Of a stretch of DNA of 64,000 nucleotides, positions 58,224-64,000 are shown piece by piece; positions within the stretch are counted from its first letter, which is position 1, and each line of letters opens with the position of its first letter. The DNA comes from CAZMGD01 sp964565705 (lineage in GTDB: Bacteria > Actinomycetota > Acidimicrobiia > Acidimicrobiales > Ilumatobacteraceae), in NCBI GenBank assembly GCA_964565705.1, contig CAZMGD010000001.1, forward strand, positions 1 through 64,000. Direction: 5' to 3'. The position numbers and the translations under genes are program-made. The notes beneath the pieces are model-generated. The model did no database searches, had not been told where the DNA came from, and saw only the letters and a list, made by a program, of their open reading frames with translations.

Positions 58224-59441
58224 TCAGCCCCCGGATTCGCGCTGGACGCCAGCTTCGTCGCTCGACGGAACGTCGATGCGATCGAGCGGCGCGATGCCGA
58301 GCTCGCGAGCGAGCTCGTCCATTGCGTCTGCATCGGGGCGGGGCACGGCGATCGTGCCGCGCTCGCGCCGCTCGCGTGCGAGCAGCTGCGAGCGTTCGCC
58401 GGGGTACAGGATCTCGCCGCCCTCGCGGGTCGGCGCGGCCTTGACGGCGCCGAGGAAGTCGTCGACGCGCTGCCCGACGTCATCGGCAGACGTGCCCGTG
58501 AGCGCCGTCGGGTCGACGGCCCACAGCAGCGTGCCGTACCGCCCGCGCTCGGACAGGTGGTAGTAGAGCTCCCACGGCGGACTGCTGTCGGACAGGAGCG
58601 ACGAGAGCAGCCCGAGCACCAGCACCATGGCATAGCCCTTGTGCCCGCCGCCGAGCGGCACGAGCGTGCCGCGCACGCAGAACTCGCCATAGGTCGGTGC
58701 GAGCGCCGGGTCTTGGAACTCGGTGGCGTCGGTCGTCGGCTCGCCGTGCTCGTCGAGCAGCACGCCGGGTGGCACCGGTTGGCCCTGTCGGGCGGACATC
58801 AGCACGCCGCTGGCGGAGCTCTCCGTGAACGACATGTCGAGGATCAGCGGATCGAGCCGACCTGCCGGGATGCCGACGGCGAAGGGCGCGTTGCCGAGCA
58901 GCGGGCCTCGCCCGCCGTGCGGCGCGACGGTGGGCACGCTCTGCACCATCGCCATGCCGATCATCCCGGCGTCGGTGGCCTGCCGCACGTACGCGGTGAG
59001 CAGCTCACCTGACCCCCGCGCCCCGACCATCGCGATCCCGGTGGCGCGAGCCTTCTCGATCGCCAGTGCCATCGCGGCCCGTGAGACGAGCCGACCCGAC
59101 GCCCGCGTGCCACCGTCGACGATCGCTGTGCCGGGGCGATCTCGCAGCACCTGGATGTCCGGGGCGACGTCGACGTCGCCCCGGCGAGCCTGGGCGATGA
59201 GCCCGGGCACCTTGACCAGGCCGCGCGCGTGATCGCCCTGGATCGCCTTGTCGAGGTTCGTCCGGAAGAGGAACCGGGCGTCGCCGGACGAGGCGCCGGC
59301 GTCGACGTAGGCCGCGACCCCCACCCGTTCGAGGTCGCCGATCGGGACCACGACCATCTCCTCGGTCGAGTCCCACCACTGGCCCGCGGTCCTCCGTCGG
59401 TCGACGTGGCCGCCGTCCGACGAAGGAGCGCGATCCGTCAT
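58224..59441 (-). CDS. Ldh/malate dehydrogenase-2 family (YlbC-like) NAD(P) oxidoreductase
   Basis: This 405-residue protein belongs to the family of malate/L-lactate, ureidoglycolate and delta1-piperideine-2-carboxylate oxidoreductases, which is unrelated to classical MDH. Blocks: ARFLFRTNLDKAIQGDHARGLVKVP, GTRASGRLVSRAAMALAIEKARATGIAMVGARGSG, GNAPFAVGIPAG, and GTLVPLGGGHKGYAMVLVLGLLSSLLSD. It reduces or oxidises a 2-oxo/2-hydroxy acid or a cyclic imino acid. With a HyuAB-type pair and amidohydrolase in the operon, a ureido or cyclic-imine substrate is attractive but unproven. An alternative start at 59357 would remove a poorly conserved N-terminus. Confidence 0.85.
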   Translation of the reverse strand: MTDRAPSSDGGHVDRRRTAGQWWDSTEEMVVVPIGDLERVGVAAYVDAGASSGDARFLFRTNLDKAIQGDHARGLVKVPGLIAQARRGDVDVAPDIQVLRDRPGTAIVDGGTRASGRLVSRAAMALAIEKARATGIAMVGARGSGELLTAYVRQATDAGMIGMAMVQSVPTVAPHGGRGPLLGNAPFAVGIPAGRLDPLILDMSFTESSASGVLMSARQGQPVPPGVLLDEHGEPTTDATEFQDPALAPTYGEFCVRGTLVPLGGGHKGYAMVLVLGLLSSLLSDSSPPWELYYHLSERGRYGTLLWAVDPTALTGTSADDVGQRVDDFLGAVKAAPTREGGEILYPGERSQLLARERRERGTIAVPRPDADAMDELARELGIAPLDRIDVPSSDEAGVQRESGG

Positions 59442-59443
59442 CG

Positions 59444-60721
59444 CTACTCCGCGCCCACCGCGGCGAGGTAGAAGTCGCGGTCGACGAGCTCGTCCTCGGG
59501 GATCACCGACGTGAGCAGGTCGTAGCCGATGAACGCCTCCTGCGCCCTGGTCGTGGTGCCCTCGCGGATCTCCCAGTCGAAGAGCAGCGCCGGTGTCTTC
59601 GTCATCTGCTCCACGGTGATGCCGGTGATGTCGGCGATCTGGGCCATCACCTCCGGGTCGTCGTGGTAGTTGCCGTCGAGGTTCGTGTTGATCGTGCGGA
59701 TCAGCGCTCGGGCGAAGGCTTCGCCGACCTCTCGCTCCTGGTTCAGCAACCGGTCGCCGAAGAAGATGCCGCCGATGGGCTCGCCCGGTGTCTGGGTGGC
59801 GACCAGCACGTAGTCATCGTTGTCCGCGAACTGCGTCCAGAACGGGTCGAGCATCCAGGCCGCATCGACGGCACCGTTCTCCAACGCCGTGGCCATGTCA
59901 GCCGACGGGATCTGCACGTACTCCATCTTCGTCGGGTCGGCGCCCGCCGAGGAGAACGCCTCCGACAGCGGGTAGCTGATCACGCTCGCCAGACCGACCG
60001 CGGAAGCGACCTTGTGACCCTCCAGCTCCTTCGGGTCCGGATTGCTCGGATCGGAGAACACGTCGGCGCGGGCCCACAGCCCGGTCTGCGGCACGCTCGT
60101 GTCGCCGGCGTTGGGCGGGAAGAAGTTGCCCAGCACCCAGTTGACGTCGACGCCGCTTGCATGGGCGTTGTAGAAGGCCAGGCTCGGTGCCCCGTTGATC
60201 GCGTCGACGGTGCCCGTCGCCAACTGTGGCAACGCGTCCTCGAAGCTCAGGTTGACGATCTCGACGTCGAGGTTCTCCTTGTCGAACTCGCCGAGCGAGT
60301 CGGCGAGGATGAACGGCGCGACATACTCGGAGATGAACGCGTTCGCGAACACGATCTTGGCGCGCTCGGCGAGCGGCTGAGGCTCCGGGTAACCCGGCTC
60401 GCAGCGAGCCGGCTGGCGCCCGACGCTCAGGTCGGTGGGATCGGTCGTGCCGTTCTCGCAACCGGAGGCCCCGCCGCCGGTGGACGTGGTCGTGGCGTCA
60501 CCGGTCGTCGTCGCCGCCGCCGCGCTGGTGGGAGTGGCCGCGGCGGTCGTCGTCGCCGCGTCCGTGACGGTGGTCGTTGCTTCGGCCGCGGCCGTCGTCT
60601 CCACCGCTGCCGTCGTGGCGGCGCCCCCGCCGTCGTCGTCGCCGCCGCACGCAGCCGCGGCGAAGGCCACAACGGCGAGCGTCGCCAGCAGCCGACGGGC
60701 CGATGAACGATGTCCAGTCAT
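59444..60721 (-). CDS. ABC transporter substrate-binding lipoprotein, SsuA/NMT1-like
   Basis: This 425-residue lipoprotein has signal sequence RRLLATLAVVAFAAAAC with lipobox C25, followed by an acidic GGDDDGG and a long Ala/Thr linker to about residue 85. The binding domain starts LAERAKIVFANAFISEYVAPFILADSLGEFDKENLDVEIVNLSFEDALPQLATGTVDAINGAPSLAFYNAHASGVDVNWVLG, characteristic of SsuA/NMT1-type proteins for sulphonates, pyrimidine precursors or nitrate. It is the first gene of the leftward operon, behind a KstR2-type operator, with AAGGGGG before the ATG. No permease or ATPase gene is in the operon, so they must be encoded elsewhere. Confidence 0.88.
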   Translation of the reverse strand: MTGHRSSARRLLATLAVVAFAAAACGGDDDGGGAATTAAVETTAAAEATTTVTDAATTTAAATPTSAAAATTTGDATTTSTGGGASGCENGTTDPTDLSVGRQPARCEPGYPEPQPLAERAKIVFANAFISEYVAPFILADSLGEFDKENLDVEIVNLSFEDALPQLATGTVDAINGAPSLAFYNAHASGVDVNWVLGNFFPPNAGDTSVPQTGLWARADVFSDPSNPDPKELEGHKVASAVGLASVISYPLSEAFSSAGADPTKMEYVQIPSADMATALENGAVDAAWMLDPFWTQFADNDDYVLVATQTPGEPIGGIFFGDRLLNQEREVGEAFARALIRTINTNLDGNYHDDPEVMAQIADITGITVEQMTKTPALLFDWEIREGTTTRAQEAFIGYDLLTSVIPEDELVDRDFYLAAVGAE

Positions 60722-60812
60722 CTTTCCCCCTTGCAGTGATGGTCCGATCGGCGTGCGATCGAACGGCATCGGTGTCGCCGATGCTCCCCACGGCCCGGCG
60801 ATCGAACTCTAC

Positions 60813-60826
60813 ATCAAGCGCTTGCT
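60813..60826. promoter_or_regulatory. KstR2-type operator ATCAAGCGCTTGCT upstream of the leftward operon
   Basis: This sequence fits the reported KstR2 consensus AnCAAGnnCTTGnT at every defined position. It lies about 92 nt before the lipoprotein gene start and overlaps the stop codon of the adjacent TetR gene, whose product is the obvious ligand. A second site is at 61562-61575. Confidence 0.65.
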
Positions 60827-61473
60827 TGGGAGAACCCATCGAGCAGGATCGTCGTGCAGACGTCGGCGAGCTCGTCGATGTCCGCGCCGCCTCCGGGCGC
60901 GTACCAGCGGACCGTGCACCAGATGGCGTCGCGGGCGAATCGGTAGAACACCTTGGCGTCGATGTCGGCCCGGAACGCTCCGACCTCGACCCCTTGGCGG
61001 ATCGTGTCGGTCCACGCCGATTGCACGGCCGTCGTCAGCGGTTCCAGATCGCTCAACCCGCGCAGCGTCTGCAGGTACTTGTGGTCGTTCTGGTAGATCT
61101 CGCACGCCCACCGGTGCTGCTCGATCGCCTGGAACGACGCCCCGATGAGACCGCGGAGTCGAGCCCGGGGCTCGGCGTGCACCTCGAGCACACGCCGATA
61201 GCTCTCGGCGAGCCCCGTGAGGTAGCGGCGGACGATCTCCTCGACGATCGCCTCCTTCGAGCTGAAGTGGTAGTAGAGGCTGCCCGACAGGATCCCGGCC
61301 GCCTCGCCGATGTCGCGGACCGTCGTCGCCGCGACCCCCTTCTCGGCGAAGAGCCGAGTGGCCAGTTCGATGATGTGGTCGCGACGAGAGGTCGGCTCTG
61401 CGCCGTGCAGCTCCGACGCATCCGGCCTGCCTGCAGCCGTGCGCCGATGGGGTGTTGCTACCGCTCGCGCCAT
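60814..61473 (-). CDS. TetR-family regulator, KstR2/FadR-like
   Basis: In this 219-residue protein the HTH region RRDHIIELATRLFAEKGVAATTVRDIGEAAGILSGSLYYHFSSKEAIVEEIVRRYL, with SLYYHFSSKE, is characteristic of the TetR branch containing KstR2 and fatty-acid repressors, which bind acyl-CoA. The C-terminal ligand domain ends DIDELADVCTTILLDGF. Two KstR2-type operators flank the gene, one in front of the lipoprotein operon and one between this gene and the acyl-CoA synthetase, so it likely represses both and itself. The ATG at 61473 is preferred; a far longer frame upstream runs antisense into the synthetase gene. Confidence 0.85.
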   Translation of the reverse strand: MARAVATPHRRTAAGRPDASELHGAEPTSRRDHIIELATRLFAEKGVAATTVRDIGEAAGILSGSLYYHFSSKEAIVEEIVRRYLTGLAESYRRVLEVHAEPRARLRGLIGASFQAIEQHRWACEIYQNDHKYLQTLRGLSDLEPLTTAVQSAWTDTIRQGVEVGAFRADIDAKVFYRFARDAIWCTVRWYAPGGGADIDELADVCTTILLDGFSQASA

Positions 61474-61561
61474 GCCCGACACCCCCTTCGAAGGGCGACC
61501 GCACCCTCCATGCCGTGGCGGGACGCTACCAGCAGGCTCCCGTCTGAAGCGCTCGGAGACA

Positions 61562-61575
61562 AGCAAGCGCTTGGC
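61562..61575. promoter_or_regulatory. KstR2-type operator AGCAAGCGCTTGGC in the divergent TetR/synthetase gap
   Basis: It matches AnCAAGnnCTTGnT with one mismatch at the last position. It lies 17 nt before the synthetase ATG and 89 nt before the TetR start, so binding would block both promoters. Confidence 0.6.
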
Positions 61576-61591
61576 GCTACGGTGGCCGGCG

Positions 61592-63697
61592 ATGGGGAGC
61601 ACACGCGATGTCGCCGGCCGGCCGAACGCGCTGCGCGATCTCGATCTCGACCGCTTCTTCCACCCGTCGCGGGTCGCGGTCATCGGTGCGAGCGACGCGG
61701 CCGGCCGGCCGAACACAGGCGTGTGGCGACGGCTCGTGACCTGGGCGACGGAGGTGGGGGCCGAGGTCGTCCCGGTGAACCCGACACGGCCGACCGTCGA
61801 CGGCCAGCCTTCCTATCCCTCGATCGCCGACGTGGCCGGCGACATCGACCTCGCCGTCATCCTCGTCGCCGACGCCGAAGCCGCGCTCCGCCAGGCGATC
61901 GAACGCGGCGTCCGCTTCGCCGTGATCTTCAGCGCCGGGTTCAGCGAACAGGGGCCCGACGGCGAGGCGGCACAGGCACGCCTCGCCGAACTCGTCCAGG
62001 GCAGCGATCTGCGCCTGCTCGGGCCGAACACCAACCTCAACGCGTTCGAGTCGTTCCGCTCCGACCTGTCCGGGCCGAAGATCGCGCTGATCACCCAGTC
62101 CGGACACCAGGGACGCCCGATCTTCCAGGCCCAGGAGCTCGGGATCGGCCTCAGCCACTGGGCGCCGACGGGCAACGAGGTCGATCTCGAGTTCGCCGAC
62201 TTCGTCCGCTACTTCTCCGACCAGCCCGACACCGGCGTGATCGCCGCCTACATCGAGGGCTTCAAGGACGGGCGCACGCTCGCCCTCGCCGCCGGCCACG
62301 CTGCCCGAGCGCGCGTGCCCGTCGTGTGCGTGAAGATCGGGCGCACGGCCCAGGGCCGGAGCATGGCGAGCAGTCACACGGGCAAGCTGACCGGCGCCGA
62401 CGACGTGATGTCCGCCGCGCTGCGCCAGTTCGGGGTCACCCGGGTGGATGGGCTCGACGAGCTGCTCGACACCGCGCAGCTCTTCGCCCGCAACCCGGCG
62501 CCGCCGAGCGGCCGAGGCGCCGTCGTCTACTCGATCAGCGGCGGTACCGGCGCCCACATGGCCGACCTGCTCGGCGTCGCCGGCGTCCCGATGCCCACGC
62601 TCTCCGACGCCACGCAGGCCGCACTGCACGAGCACATCCCCGCGTACCTGCGGGTGTCCAACCCGGTCGACAACGGCGGGCACCCCGTTGGCGACGAGCG
62701 CGGCCGCAAGCTGCTCGACACCTTGGTCGGCGACCCGGACGTCGGGCTGCTGATCTGCCCGATCACGGGCGCGTTCCCGCCGATGAGCGACCGGCTGGCG
62801 CAGGATCTCGTCGACGTCGCCGAGACGACGGACAAGCCGGTCTGCGTCATCTGGGGCTCCCCGGTCGGCACCGAGCACGCGTACCGCGACATCCTGCTCG
62901 GCTCGTCGAAGGTCACCGTGTTCCGGACGTTCGGCAACTGCGCGCGGGCGGTCCGGGCCTGGATGGACTGGCATGAGTTCCTGGCTCGCCCGCGCCAGCC
63001 AGCAGTGCCGGTTCGCGCCTCGGCCGGCGCGGCGATCGCGAGGCCGCTGCTCGGCCCGGCGATGACGGAGCACGACGCCAAGGCCGTGCTCCGCGCCTAC
63101 GGGATCGGCACGACCGACGAGGCCGTGGTCCGCTCGGCCGCCGACGCAGCGCGTGCTGCCGAGCGCCTGGGATGGCCGGTCGTGATGAAGGCGTCGAGCC
63201 CCGAGATCGCCCACAAGTCGGACCTCGGGCTGGTGCGGCTCGGCATCACCACCGCCGCCGGGGCGAAGGACACCTACCGGCAGCTGGCCGAGGCGACCGG
63301 CCACGACGAGGTGCTGGTCGCCGAGCAGGTGACCGACGGGGTGGTCGAGACGGTGGTCGGCCTGGCCCACGACGACGTGTTCGGGCCCGTGGTGACGGTC
63401 GGGGTCGGCGGCGTGCTGATCGAGGTGCTCCGCGACGTCGCGTTCCGGGTCCCGCCGTTCGATCGCGGCGAGGCGCGGCGGATGGTCGGTGAGCTGCGCG
63501 GTGCGGCGCTGTTCGACGGCGTGCGCGGCGGCCCCGCGGCCGACGTCCGCGCGCTCGTCGACGTGATCATGCGCGTCCAGCGACTCGGCCTCGACCTGTC
63601 CGGGGAGATCGCCGAACTCGACATCAACCCGCTCGTGCTGCGCCGCCGTGGCGGCGGTGCGGTCGCCCTCGACGCGCTCGTGGTGACGGCGCAGTGA
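61592..63697 (+). CDS. NDP-forming acyl-CoA synthetase (ADP-forming acyl-CoA ligase family)
   Basis: This 701-residue single-chain enzyme has CoA-binding domain FFHPSRVAVIGASDAAGRPNTGVWRRLV, then two succinyl-CoA-synthetase-like flavodoxin domains, and H262 in MASSHTGKLTGADDVM as the phosphohistidine of this family. The C-terminal ATP-grasp domain (from AMTEHDAKAVLRAYGIGTTDE) has WPVVMKASSPEIAHKSDLGLVRLG and AELDINPLVL. It interconverts acyl-CoA plus NDP plus phosphate with acid plus CoA plus NTP. It diverges from the KstR2-like regulator, whose family responds to acyl-CoA, so the product may be the inducer. GTGA overlap with the next gene. Confidence 0.9.
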   Translation: MGSTRDVAGRPNALRDLDLDRFFHPSRVAVIGASDAAGRPNTGVWRRLVTWATEVGAEVVPVNPTRPTVDGQPSYPSIADVAGDIDLAVILVADAEAALRQAIERGVRFAVIFSAGFSEQGPDGEAAQARLAELVQGSDLRLLGPNTNLNAFESFRSDLSGPKIALITQSGHQGRPIFQAQELGIGLSHWAPTGNEVDLEFADFVRYFSDQPDTGVIAAYIEGFKDGRTLALAAGHAARARVPVVCVKIGRTAQGRSMASSHTGKLTGADDVMSAALRQFGVTRVDGLDELLDTAQLFARNPAPPSGRGAVVYSISGGTGAHMADLLGVAGVPMPTLSDATQAALHEHIPAYLRVSNPVDNGGHPVGDERGRKLLDTLVGDPDVGLLICPITGAFPPMSDRLAQDLVDVAETTDKPVCVIWGSPVGTEHAYRDILLGSSKVTVFRTFGNCARAVRAWMDWHEFLARPRQPAVPVRASAGAAIARPLLGPAMTEHDAKAVLRAYGIGTTDEAVVRSAADAARAAERLGWPVVMKASSPEIAHKSDLGLVRLGITTAAGAKDTYRQLAEATGHDEVLVAEQVTDGVVETVVGLAHDDVFGPVVTVGVGGVLIEVLRDVAFRVPPFDRGEARRMVGELRGAALFDGVRGGPAADVRALVDVIMRVQRLGLDLSGEIAELDINPLVLRRRGGGAVALDALVVTAQ

Positions 63698-64000
63698 CGA
63701 CGCTCTGCTGGGGCACCGTCGCCGCGGCGACGACGCTCGCCGAGCTGGCGGGCGCGGCGGTCGCTGGCGGGTTCGACGCGATCAGCGTCACCCCGGCGAT
63801 GGGCGCCGCGTTCCCTGCCGGCCGGCACCTTCCGATGCCGGTCGCGTCCGTCGACGCGCTGCTCGGCGTCCTCCCGGGCTCGACGCCGGTCGGCGACGTC
63901 GCGCCGGAGTTCCGGCGCTTCTTCGAGCCCGGCATCGACGGCTGCCTCCGCGCCCTCGAACGCACCGGCGCTCCGGTGCTGAACGTGGCCCACTTCCTCG
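63694..64000 (+). CDS. Sugar phosphate isomerase/epimerase-like TIM-barrel protein, 5' part
   Basis: The first 102 residues, cut by the window end. It begins with LCWGTVAAATTLAELAGAAVAGGFDAISVTPAM, the first strand and helix of an AP-endonuclease-2/xylose isomerase-like TIM barrel, and continues to PEFRRFFEPGIDGCLRALERTGAPVLNVAHFL, where the next strand begins. Members include isomerases, epimerases and dehydratases of sugars and cyclitols. The GTG start overlaps the synthetase stop as GTGA, so it belongs to the KstR2-type regulated operon. Function is unknown from this fragment. Confidence 0.6.
   Translation, partial: MTTLCWGTVAAATTLAELAGAAVAGGFDAISVTPAMGAAFPAGRHLPMPVASVDALLGVLPGSTPVGDVAPEFRRFFEPGIDGCLRALERTGAPVLNVAHFL

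Noticed and set aside
60430..60640. Possible low-complexity repeat region
   Set aside because: It encodes the Ala/Thr linker after the lipobox of the substrate-binding lipoprotein.
1..64000. CRISPR array, tRNA/rRNA genes, integrase or transposase
   Set aside because: Reading both strands gave no regularly spaced direct repeats with unique spacers, no cloverleaf-like tRNA sequence with CCA or TPsiC consensus, and no recombinase motif in any frame.

Overview
The window looks like a chromosomal segment of a high-GC actinobacterium. The signs are strong G/C bias at third positions, frequent GTG starts, ATGA/GTGA 4-nt overlaps between most tandem genes, and a catabolic gene set made almost entirely of families common in Actinomycetota. 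The class Acidimicrobiia (Ilumatobacter-like) is my guess from gene style, not something the sequence proves. No rRNA, tRNA, CRISPR array, transposase, integrase or phage gene was seen. No stretch of 300 bases or more lacks a gene.

Layout. 1-41 is the 3' end of a beta-ketoacyl synthase. 254-4974 holds a TetR regulator diverging from two tandem amidohydrolases, a VOC protein, an EthD-like protein and a membrane protein. 4983-16589 mixes short catabolic transcription units: crotonase, SnoaL-like protein, an HxD oxygenase candidate, VOC protein, SDRs, a sugar 3-dehydrase-like PLP/PMP enzyme, MarR, zinc alcohol dehydrogenase, acyl-CoA ligase, P450 and amidohydrolase. 16619-19596 is a leaderless operon of DUF35, thiolase-like protein, TetR and TauD-like dioxygenase. 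19621-23651 is a leftward run of three SDRs, a luciferase-like monooxygenase and a SnoaL-like protein. 23861-25750 is a Baeyer-Villiger-type monooxygenase. 25817-26977 is a DUF3048 lipoprotein. 27132-32301 is an operon of amidohydrolase, double CaiB/BaiF CoA-transferase, thiolase-like protein and DUF35. 32258-35637 holds DUF4395 and a PIG-L deacetylase/cNMP-binding fusion, diverging from a MOCOS-like sulfurtransferase.

35780-45181 is the most unusual part. It is a four-gene, translationally coupled operon encoding an HETGH metallopeptidase, a CHAT-type caspase-like protease, a 1636-residue STAND-like ATPase with two membrane helices and a C-terminal domain that looks like a dead CHAT fold, and a 348-residue protein of unknown function. 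It has the logic of an NTPase-gated protease conflict or signalling system. It is bounded on both sides by near-identical 50-bp palindromes that also occur at 14195-14244.

45261-64000 returns to catabolism: a second double CoA-transferase, an acyl-CoA ligase, a GntR-linked operon (small NifU-like protein, Cys-type UGSC-family protein, GntR), a leftward operon (substrate-binding lipoprotein, Ldh-type dehydrogenase, amidohydrolase, SDR, HyuA, HyuB) and a TetR regulator with two KstR2-type operators next to an NDP-forming acyl-CoA synthetase. Together the catabolic genes suggest degradation of cyclic, aromatic or steroid-like substrates through CoA thioesters, with ring oxygenation (P450, BVMO, luciferase-like, TauD), ring hydrolysis (five amidohydrolase-2 paralogues), CoA activation or transfer, and beta-oxidation-like or aldolytic shortening.
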